Of a DNA stretch of 57,500 bases, positions 49,837-57,500 are shown piece after piece. Both the position numbers and the translations under genes were made by a program. The notes below the pieces were generated by a model. It ran no database searches and had not been told where the DNA came from. It worked only from the letters and a program-made list of their open reading frames with translations. Source of the DNA: Mesostigma viride (Eukaryota > Streptophyta > Mesostigmatophyceae > Mesostigmatales > Mesostigmataceae). The stretch's first letter is position 1; every line of letters starts with the position of its first letter. The DNA lies in contig RPFO01000643.1 in assembly GCA_009746045.1 (NCBI GenBank), positions 1,212,089 through 1,269,588 of the forward strand, read 5' to 3'.

Positions 49837-50537
49837 CCCCGCCCTACCCCGGATCGTCAAGCGTGACCTCTTCAAGGTCGTCAGTCATTCTGACGATCCT
49901 GACCTACGGCGCCGAGACCTGGACACTGACGCCGGAGCTGGAGCAACGACTCGACGGCGCCGTCACCAAGATGCTGCGCAAGGCCCTTAACATCCCCTTT
50001 GGTTTGCACATTAGTAATGAGGATTTGTACGCTGATTTGCCCTATGTTTCCCACATTATTAGGCACAGGCGCCTGGGCCTAGCCGGGCACCTGGCCCGCA
50101 CAGATCAGGTAGATACATCAGATAGACTAGCTGGCACCAAGCCCGCCCAGCCTGGGCGATATGTCCTCACCTGGCGTGCCCCCAGCCGCGCGCGGCAGGG
50201 CCGCCACCCGTGGACTTTTCGTGATAGACTCGGCATGGACATGTGCTACACTAGACGTGACGGGCTTACACCCGGGCAGCCTCCTGGTTTGTCTGTAATA
50301 TGGAGGCAGATGGTGCGCAAGGATAGATGGCAAGTAGTGATGAAGGAGACCACCCCCAAGCCTGTGGGGGCTCCGCGTGTGACCAAGTATGGCATTCATA
50401 GCGATTCGGGCCGCGGTGCCCACACCCCTGTAACTAGGACCTAGATAGCTTACACCATCCATTCCATCCCATGTTCCCCTCCCACTGAGGACTTATGCTC
50501 ACGTGACGCAGTCACGTGTCTATTAATTAATTAATTA
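49837..50537 (+). mobile_element. 5'-truncated family B insertion, copy B4 (701 bp)
   Basis: Contains ORF2 sequence open from 49809 to 50444 (YGAETWTLTPELEQRLDGAV, SNEDLYADLPYVSHIIRHRR, VTKYGIHSDSGRGAHTPV), then the complete 3' UTR, hairpin and (TTAA)n. ATGCCCATTCT/ATGCCCCTTCT at 49826-49836 and 50538-50548 form an 11-bp target duplication with one mismatch. An extra CAGT near 49885 probably breaks the frame upstream. Confidence 0.85.
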
Positions 50538-50612
50538 ATGCCCCTTCTCTGGGCTGTGTGCTACAGATACTCCCAACGAAGTTATGTTCCTAATTAATTA
50601 ATCAATTAATTA
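50538..50612 (+). mobile_element. Family A, copy A4: 3' tail, right part
   Basis: ATGCCCCTTCTCTGGGCTG, GCTACAGATACTCCCAACG and (TTAA)n complete the A4 tail after the B4 insertion. Confidence 0.82.
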
Positions 50613-50639
50613 ATGGAACATGGAGTTTTGTTTCTTACC

Positions 50640-50930
50640 TAATAAAACCATCTAGGTCTCGCTCTGAATGTTCGCCAGCCACAATCTTAATGTACAAGGC
50701 TACACATTTCCACCTCCATCCATTTCCATCGATCGTCCTGAACAACTTGACACATGCGGATAAGATAATAGCAGGCTGAAGCTACCATAGTCCGGATTCT
50801 CCAGATTTCTGGCCTGCGCTGGTAACGTCCGATTGATACTCAGCACTAGATAAGTAACAGCAAGCTCGAGCTACCATGGTACGGATGCTTCAGATTTCTG
50901 GCCTGCGCTGGTTCTTTCCCTGACACTCAG
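50640..50930 (+). repeat. Two adjacent copies of repeat S
   Basis: 50640-50830 and 50845-50930 both end in GATTTCTGGCCTGCGCTGGT, the constant end, and begin at different points. This variable start and fixed finish is what 5' truncation would give. Confidence 0.7.
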
Positions 50931-51034
50931 CAGTTCCTCAATGGGCAGCGAGGACTCCTTGGTCCGCAACTGGAAACTACTGAAGGTCGATGACTACGGT
51001 ATGACGCCATCTGGCGCCAGCTGATGATATATGA

Positions 51035-51173
51035 TTATCTCATTTGCTGGTGAACGGGGGCGTTCATCAGAGAGCCCGGCATAAAGCAGCCGCGCACCTT
51101 CAACTCCCTCTCCTCCTGAAGGATGGCGCAGCAGGGACAGCACCAGTGAATGAAGCAGTCGCCGCAGCAACCC
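51035..51173 (-). CDS. PLAC8 gene exon 2
   Basis: One base completes Gly, then GCCGDCFIHWCCPCC, QEERELKVRG and a short tail to a TAA stop. Confidence 0.83.
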
Positions 51174-51655
51174 CTGTAGCAGCACGAGCAGATCACCGCA
51201 TGCGCCGTGGAAAGAAAGTGTCAAATTGGGTACCACGAAAACCAACGTGCATCACTTTACAAATGCACTTGCGAACTAGACCTCACGTTACTGATGAGTC
51301 GACATCGGACGAATCGACATTGACGAATCAATTGTCGGCACCGCAATACTAGTAGTCAAGTACCAAATGCGCTTACGTACCCAGGAATGCCGAGCTTGCC
51401 ACGGAGCTGTGCTCGGTAACCCATAGCATACAGACAGTGAAGCCCGAAGCTTGACAGGATCGACCAAATAAAGCACGAGCAGCAGCAGCTTGCATTGCTG
51501 ATTTTCTCGGCATTTTGTCCGAAGATTATGCACGGGCAGCAACACCCGCACATGCAATCGCAGCAACCATCGTCACAGCAGCCTGTGCAACTTGTCGTCC
51601 ACATGCCCAGCGGCCCCGCAACGCGGCCATTGGCAAGTTGCGGCTGTCTCATCAT
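51035..51655 (-). CDS. PLAC8-family cysteine-rich protein, two exons
   Basis: Exons 51381-51655 and 51035-51173 join in phase (donor GTACGT, acceptor CTACAG, intron 207 nt) to about 137 residues. The product shows the PLAC8 signature: CCCPCIIFGQNAEKI, a hydrophobic segment (CFIWSILSSFGLHCLYAMGY), YRAQLRGKLGIPG, and across the junction GCCGDCFIHWCCPCCAILQ then EERELKVRG. PLAC8 proteins (plant cadmium resistance, cell-number regulator, and animal relatives) are small membrane proteins linked to metal or calcium handling and size control; the function here is not predictable. The start is the Met pair at 51655; upstream codons open only from a TTG. It is transcribed away from the MFS gene. Confidence 0.85.
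51381..51655 (-). CDS. PLAC8 gene exon 1
   Basis: 91 codons plus two bases, MMRQPQLANGRVAGPLG to KLGIPG, carrying the CCxPC box and membrane segment. Confidence 0.85.
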
Positions 51656-52592
51656 CGTCGGCAATGTCGAAAAAAAAAACAAATCTGCTACGACGTCGGG
51701 CCGTAAATCGGAAAAAGTTACGCTTTGATTTAAAAAATACTGGTGCCCGACCTTGTTGGATGACAATAATATTCCCGGTTTTTGCTGCCAACTGGTTTTT
51801 CAATCTCGTGAATCTTGTTGCGCCAACCCTTTCCACGTCAGGGGTACTTAGGTATTTTTAGTTTGGACCGCCATTTCTTGCTTCTGCCACTTCGGCCGTT
51901 ATTGGTCGGCAGCGAGTGGACGACACTGACGAGCAACGGAGCAACAGAGGAATGGAGACGCCGCGCCGCGTGGCAGCATCCTGGTGGTGAACACGCACTG
52001 CAGTGTGTAAGATTATGTACCATCCTGATGCAAGCAAGTCGTACCCGCCAGTCCGGTTCGACTGTTTAATTGGGAATACCGACGAAAAACTACATAATAA
52101 TGTGGAGGACCTAAGTGGTAGGTAAGTACTAAATATTTGAAGGTAAACGGCTGGGTTACGACTTGCGGCCTTTTATTGCCGTAGTCCATGGGTTAACTAC
52201 GCGTCGGGAATACTGGCGGTCAAAAAGTTGAAACGACCGTTTATCCCAATTCCCAGCCATAGCCATTTGCACCCGAGGTTCAACCTCAGCGGACGACCGC
52301 GTTTATTGCATGTGCAGGCGCGGAATAGAGCCGCGCAGAGAAAAAGGCCAATGGAAGCAGCCAATAGTGTGGGTCATGCTGCCAATGCACCGCAAACATC
52401 TTGCCTGTTTCGTGACGTCCGCGATGCGGGATCCGGCTGCGCTCCCGGTTTATTCGGTGCTTCAATAAACTGGTCGTGCTAAACTCGTCATGCTAATTTT
52501 TACATCACTTATGCCTGCAGGCAGATAAATATACCGTAGCGCAATGAAATACTGGCGTGGAAGTTGACAGCCAGCCTGCCATTTTAGCTCCC
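51656..52592. other. Divergent promoter region between PLAC8 and MFS genes
   Basis: About 940 bases with no supported gene. Both neighbours start outward from it. No clear TATA box or other element could be assigned. Confidence 0.5.
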
Positions 52593-55500
52593 ATGGCTGC
52601 TGAGAAACCTGGCGCTATTCCTTTGTTGCAGCCACCTCCAGCGATGGACACGTCGCAATGGGGCTCCGTGGAGGCCCTGGAAGCGAAGCACACACTGGTT
52701 CGCAGCCGGTTCGAATGGCAACCGCCCACTCCGGAGCCCGTCGAGCACAGCGACGACCGCCGCCCGTTCCTTGCAAACAGGAGCGACACGGTGCCGCTGA
52801 ATTCATCCAGCGACAGCGCGGCACCAGCGGCACACGAGGACGCCCCCGCTCCCAAGGGATCCGTGTGGTCGATGATATGCGCGATGGTCCTCCGCGTCTA
52901 CCTGCCCATGCTGCTCGTGTTCTTCGGGGACGGGCTGATGGTGCCGACGCTGCCGATCATGACGCGTCGCGTGTTCCAAGCCAGTGATTCCTGGACGGGC
53001 ACCGTCGTCGCTGCCCGGTTCGTCGGCCAGGCCATCTTCAACCTCCCCGCCGGCTTCATCTGCTCCAACACCAGCGCCTACTTCTCAACCATCCTCGCCA
53101 CCGTTCTCTACATGGGCGGGGCCCTGGCGGGCGGGTTCGCCCGCTCCCCTGCTGAGCTGGCAGCAGCGCAGCTCGTTGTGGGCATCGGATATGCCCTGTG
53201 GGGCCTCCTCCAGCACATGGTGCTCTCAGACGTCCCCGCGGGCATGCGTGCGCGCGGGACCGGCGTCCTTGCCGGCGTGTATCGGGTCGGGATGACCCTC
53301 GGCCCGCTCGCTGGCGGCATGCTGGGCCACTACTTCACCCTGCGCGTCCCGCTGTTCCTCCAGGGCGCCCTGGGGGGCGTAGCAGGCGCGATCACCTGCT
53401 GGGGGTGGCGCACCGAAGGCACGCTGTCGGGCACCACGACGTCCAAGGCGGGATACGCCGCGATCGAGCCACCTGGCGCCGCGCAGGACCATCACGAGAA
53501 CGAGCTAACTGTCGTACACCATGACTATGAGCACTCGGCGCCAAGCTCACCCCTCGCACTCAGCCACAGCGCCAGGGGGGTCAGTGACTTCAGCGGGAAT
53601 AACTTTTCCGGCGGTCGAGAGGTGCTGCCTGGCGGCGGCATCATTGAGAATGGTGCCAGCTCGCTCCCGGTTGAGCGGCAAGGCTCCCAGACGCAGGCCC
53701 GAGGTGGCACGAGTGGGCCCGCTGCCGGTGATGCCAGCATGCATGGTGCCCCGGATGGAACGCAAGGGGGGGCTGAATCAGCGCGCCTCGGCGCGGGTGT
53801 TAGTAGTGCGGCGCTTGCTGCGTCTGGTGAGGCTACCCATGACCCTGCCTGGGTGGCCTTCGATGAAGAGACGGAGAGCGACAGAAGTCACCATTGGAGG
53901 AGGGATAGCGGCAGTCATGGAGGCAATCGGGGGGGGAGGTCCTCGGCCGCCCTGCCTGCCCCCGATGGAGCTACTAATAGCAATGCTTCTGATGCGGGCC
54001 CGTCTCCCGTGGATTCTGGCGATGTCACGACAGCGCAGGGCATTAGGAGTGGGGCCCAGCAGCAGGGTTTGGTGACGGGCGGTAGTGCGGAGAGACAAGG
54101 TGGGGTGGCAGAGGAGGAGCGGTCGGGGGCGGGTGGTGGGACAACGGTGGCGGACGCTAGAACTCGTGCAAGCAAGGAGGTGGCCGTAGATGCCAGGGAT
54201 GGTGGGGGTGGCAGTGGTAGCGACAGGGGGGGTGCAGGGGCGGGCAGCAACCAGGGCGTGGCGGGTGGTGGCAGCAGCAAGGTGGACTCTTCCCGTTGGC
54301 CCGTCATCACCCCCCCAATGGTAGGGGTGGTGAGGCCCCTGGGGGGCATCAGCCCTGTGGTCATCAGCGTGTCATCCGCAGATCGAGGCAACCACCTGTC
54401 GCCAAAGGCAGTGGGGGCCAACGTTGCGGGGTTGAGAAGTAAAGGGGGCAAACCTGTCCCGGATGCCGCGGTGCAGGGCGGGGGCAATGTGGCAGCGTCG
54501 TCGGCCGGGGTCGCATCGGTGGCGGTGGATGTGGAGATGATGGATGCCAGGGACGAGAGGGGGGATGGGTCGAGTGATGAGGGCGATGTGGACGAGTGGC
54601 AGTCGAGGGAAGGCAGTCATCGGGGTGGTGGCAGCAAGCATGGTGGCGGCAGCAAGCATGGTGGTGGCAGCAAACATGGTGGCGGCAGCAAGCATGGTGG
54701 CGGCAGCAAGCATGGTGGCGGCAGCAAGCATGGTGGCGGCAAGAAGGAGCGCATGATGCAAGCGATCGGCGTGCGCACACGCAGGAAGAACCAGGAGGAA
54801 GAGAAACCATTTCTTGACAACGACAACCACAACAACGGCGACATGCACCAGCATCTAGACCAGCACGATGGGAACGGCAGCGGGACGGATGACCACCGCA
54901 TGCCCCTGTCTACTCCACGGCCCAGAGGAGCAGGAGGAGCAGGAGGAGGTGGTGGTGGTGGTGGCGGTGGTGGAGGAGGAGGGGAATTTAGAACATCGTC
55001 AGGGCAAGCCACAAGTGGGCAGGGGAAATCGTCATCGGGCGACCCCCCCTCGTTCCTGCGCGTCCTTTTCCTCCACTGGCGCCACCTGGCGACGTACGGC
55101 GCGATCATGTGGGTTTTCTGCTACGCGCGGCTGGCGCGGTCCGAGGTCATCCCCGTGTGGGCCAACGAGAAGTTTGGGCTTGACCCGGACGGCGTGGGCA
55201 TCGTGGCCACCATCGGCTTTGCCATGGACACACTCGCGTTCATGCCGGCCGCGTGGGCCATGGACGTGCTTGGCCGCAAGCGCCCCGCGCTGCTGTCGCT
55301 CTCCGTGCTGGGGCTCGGGTATTTCCTGCTCCCGCTCTGGGGGCACACGATCGCGGGGATGACCGTCGCGGTCGCGGTGCAAGGGCTAGGGTCAGGCCTC
55401 GCGGGGGGGATCGCGTTGGTCCTCGGGACGGATTTGGCCCCGCCGGCCGGCAGCGGCGGGCGTGCCAAGTTCCTGTCCCTGTGGCGGCTGCTCATGGACA

Positions 55501-55667
55501 CGGGGTTGGTCATGGGGCCCTTCTTGTCCGGCGTGGTAAGCCACGTGTGGAGCGCCAGCGCCGCGTGCGTGCTCGCGGGCGGGCTGTGCGTGTCGGGGTT
55601 CTTGTACTTCTGGGTGGGGGTCCCAGAGCCGATGCCTGCGGAGAAGAGGGTGTTGTCAGGTCGTTGA
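52593..55667 (+). CDS. Major facilitator superfamily transporter with a 540-residue central loop
   Basis: From ATG 52593 (MAAEKPGAIPLLQPP) the frame gives 1,024 residues without introns; it is also open from a GTG at 52557. After an N-terminal tail of about 90 residues, six hydrophobic segments follow (from VLRVYLPMLLVFFGDGLMVP to LFLQGALGGVAGAITCWGW). Six more lie in the last 200 residues (ATYGAIMWVFCYARL to VLAGGLCVSGFLYFWVGV). AMDVLGRKRPALL in the second half fits MFS motif A (loop 8-9); the matching loop 2-3 site lacks the usual D-R-x-G-R. The central loop is Gly/Ser/Ala-rich, with six GGGSKH units and a His/Asp/Asn-rich stretch, and should face the cytoplasm. The substrate is unknown; the fold resembles drug or amine antiporters. 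Confidence 0.83.
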   Translation: MAAEKPGAIPLLQPPPAMDTSQWGSVEALEAKHTLVRSRFEWQPPTPEPVEHSDDRRPFLANRSDTVPLNSSSDSAAPAAHEDAPAPKGSVWSMICAMVLRVYLPMLLVFFGDGLMVPTLPIMTRRVFQASDSWTGTVVAARFVGQAIFNLPAGFICSNTSAYFSTILATVLYMGGALAGGFARSPAELAAAQLVVGIGYALWGLLQHMVLSDVPAGMRARGTGVLAGVYRVGMTLGPLAGGMLGHYFTLRVPLFLQGALGGVAGAITCWGWRTEGTLSGTTTSKAGYAAIEPPGAAQDHHENELTVVHHDYEHSAPSSPLALSHSARGVSDFSGNNFSGGREVLPGGGIIENGASSLPVERQGSQTQARGGTSGPAAGDASMHGAPDGTQGGAESARLGAGVSSAALAASGEATHDPAWVAFDEETESDRSHHWRRDSGSHGGNRGGRSSAALPAPDGATNSNASDAGPSPVDSGDVTTAQGIRSGAQQQGLVTGGSAERQGGVAEEERSGAGGGTTVADARTRASKEVAVDARDGGGGSGSDRGGAGAGSNQGVAGGGSSKVDSSRWPVITPPMVGVVRPLGGISPVVISVSSADRGNHLSPKAVGANVAGLRSKGGKPVPDAAVQGGGNVAASSAGVASVAVDVEMMDARDERGDGSSDEGDVDEWQSREGSHRGGGSKHGGGSKHGGGSKHGGGSKHGGGSKHGGGSKHGGGKKERMMQAIGVRTRRKNQEEEKPFLDNDNHNNGDMHQHLDQHDGNGSGTDDHRMPLSTPRPRGAGGAGGGGGGGGGGGGGGEFRTSSGQATSGQGKSSSGDPPSFLRVLFLHWRHLATYGAIMWVFCYARLARSEVIPVWANEKFGLDPDGVGIVATIGFAMDTLAFMPAAWAMDVLGRKRPALLSLSVLGLGYFLLPLWGHTIAGMTVAVAVQGLGSGLAGGIALVLGTDLAPPAGSGGRAKFLSLWRLLMDTGLVMGPFLSGVVSHVWSASAACVLAGGLCVSGFLYFWVGVPEPMPAEKRVLSGR
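54618..54745 (+). repeat. 18-bp coding repeat (GGGSKH)n
   Basis: GGTGGCGGCAGCAAGCAT-type units repeat six times in frame within the MFS loop. A (GGT/GGA)n poly-Gly stretch follows near 54929-54980. Confidence 0.92.
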
Positions 55668-55742
55668 TGATCTGGTGCAGAGGGTGGCATTATCAGATAG
55701 AGCCGATGCCTGCGGAGAACAGGGGTGTTGTCGGGTCGTTGA
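55628..55742 (+). repeat. 74-bp tandem duplication of the MFS gene 3' end
   Basis: GAGCCGATGCCTGCGGAGAA to GTCGTTGA at 55626-55668 (end of the coding region and stop) is repeated at 55700-55742 with few changes, now in the 3' UTR. Confidence 0.85.
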
Positions 55743-57500
55743 GGGTGGCATGGTCGAAAGAGAATGCTGCTGCGGTGTTGAGACGATATGTGAGGCAACT
55801 GGTACTGGACAAATGGCATACCGACTATTTTAGTGGTGGCATCAATGAGACACAACCAGCGCAGGTCTGAAATTTGGAAACTGTTACAATACAGTGCACA
55901 ACCAGAGTCGCCCTTGGGTTGGTTTATCCATGAGGCAACCAGCCTTATACATATAGTTGTCTCACTTAATATTCAAATGTTAGGTTACTAGGAGGCATTG
56001 ACGATGGGCCACGTTTCTGGGTCTGGTCTTTCAGCTGAGGGCTCAAATGCGGACACCTTCAAATGGAAGTTTTTTTGGGCTTTGTTTGATTGGTGCTGTA
56101 CATTATTTTTTGCTGGGTGTCTCGTGTGATTCGATGCAATTGCAACCAGCTTGCATACACAAGGCGGAGGATCTGTTTGCTTATTCATGACACAACCAAA
56201 ACAGGCCTGCACATTCGAGGATCCGCCTGCATGCATGATACGAGAGCCATTGATCGCCCTGCACATACACAGCCCTGTGTGTTTACACGACAAAGATGAC
56301 TGCTGTGACCTCGTGATCTACTCGAGCTTTGAATGTATATAATGTATGATTGAAATGTAACTATTTGGGCAGGCCACCAACCTTGCCCAGGACGTTTCCA
56401 CGAGCTTCATGCATAGGCTGTCTCAGTCATACACAATGCATCCACGCAATCCGTGGCGTACTGCAACGGCTTTGACATCCAAGGGAGGCTATCCAGCTGA
56501 AATCCAAGCAAAATCTTCTTGGCAAACTAGCTCTCTGCTTGCCCGGCAAGCTGGCAGCCTGGCTGGTTGCTTGCACGCCCTGCAGGCATCGAGGATCGTC
56601 CCATTGGGGCTGCCAACTTGATCGCATCCGGTGCCCCCCTCTCACCCACGCCCCCCCTTCTTGTCACTTCGGAGCCCTTCCTCTCATGCATGTGGCCTTC
56701 CTCTCAGTCCTGTGCGGCCCTCCCCTAAGCTGCAACCAGTGGCCCTCGTCTCAGTCCTGCCGCCGCGTCAGGCTGTGCTGCATTGTGTTCAGCGCCGAGA
56801 ATGGGGTCGTGGAGCCTCGGCCGGCCTTGAGCGGGCCGCCACGGTCACCCAGCAGGTCCTCCAGCGTCCTGCGGACGAGCCGGCGCGGAAAGAAGATGCA
56901 CAACGATGCCAAGGGAGACATCGCAGCGCCAAGAGAAATAGACAGCGGCGTCCACAGAAGAACACCGAAGAGTCAACAGGGGAGGCAGAAGAACCAGTGG
57001 CGTCAACAGAATAACACCAAGGAGGAAGGCCGCCGCTCGGTGTGTGAGCATGCCGCGGTGAACCCACAAGATAGACTTTCTTTTCTAGACATGGACCTCC
57101 CACCGACCACATTCAGATGTGCAGGGGTGGCGTGGCGACATCACCACGGTGAGAGGCAACAGCATGCCTGGGGTGGCGTTTGACATGCAACCGCCCTGCA
57201 GAGGTAGTGAAAAGGAGTGCTCAAGATAGGGGTGGGCTGGGCTGACCAGGCAGGGACGGAGCAAACCGAGCAGCTCACAGGTGGTGCCATTGCATGTGGC
57301 TAGCCGTGGCTTGCATGGCTGTACAGCGGAAGGGTTGAGACAAAGGGTGGTGCCGGCGGGCCTGCCAGATCACATGGCGCTCAATGCTTCGCTCCACACG
57401 ACGAGTCGCGCTCGACACTACAGCCACACTTCACGGTAGTAGGATCCACACCTCGGTGCAGGGAGCCTCTTGATGCTAAAAGCCAGGCACCGGGCAGGCA
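55743..57500. other. No supported gene
   Basis: A scrap of repeat S (ACACAACCAGCGCAGG) lies at 55852-55868. Frames of 60-214 codons near 56540-57180 exist on both strands but have no recognisable domain. Sequence from about 56780 is GC-rich and could be an exon of a gene beyond the window edge. Confidence 0.5.

Noticed and set aside
56539-57183. 214-codon frame near the right edge
   Set aside because: Composition and motifs give no support; frames on both strands are equally open in this GC-rich stretch.

Overview
The window looks like nuclear DNA of a eukaryotic green alga. Coding sequence is GC-rich, genes are split by introns with GT..AG borders, there is a short internal run of the plant/green-algal telomere repeat TTTAGGG, and the recognisable genes are eukaryotic: an ISY1 spliceosome factor, a plant-type CW zinc-finger protein, a GT29 (sialyltransferase-like) Golgi enzyme, a PLAC8 cysteine-rich protein and a major-facilitator transporter. 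A prasinophyte-type alga fits, but that is inference. No bacterial operons, CRISPR arrays, rRNA or tRNA genes were seen.

Layout. 1-4200: microsatellites, a hairpin and a reverse-transcriptase (RT) scrap. 4283-5452: intronless GT29 gene whose stop codon lies in the tail of a retroelement. 5453-9600: nested non-LTR retroelements. 10767-24987 (minus): a CW-domain gene of about ten exons and roughly 2,400 residues; eight smaller exons join in phase, while the 4-kb exon 6 has two unresolved frame changes. 28080-35590 (plus): ISY1 in five exons whose phases all match (939 nt, 312 residues), with introns swollen by satellites. 36190-50930: a dense nest of retroelements. 51035-51655 (minus): a two-exon PLAC8 gene. 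52593-55667 (plus): a large MFS transporter. No supported gene follows it.

Retroelement families. Family names A, B, C and D are local to this report. B carries an RT ORF2 and ends in the hairpin CACGTGAC-GCA-GTCACGTG plus a (TTAA)n or (TTA)n tail. C carries an RT ORF2 whose tail bears CTCC-CAAC-GGAG plus AT-rich repeats. A is a 2.0-kb element carrying only an L1-type ORF1, and its tail shares C's hairpin; two full-length copies (2,009 and 2,010 bp) are bounded by 11-bp target duplications. D is a diverged, broken ORF1. Several A, C and D junctions fall on one 11-bp site in B's 3' UTR, suggesting one retroelement uses another as its landing site.

Second theme. At several exon-intron borders of ISY1 and the CW gene, the end of the exon plus its splice donor (once an acceptor) is repeated, with decay, inside the neighbouring intron. 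This looks like intron growth by tandem duplication across splice sites and is, with the ORF1-only element, the most interesting content here.
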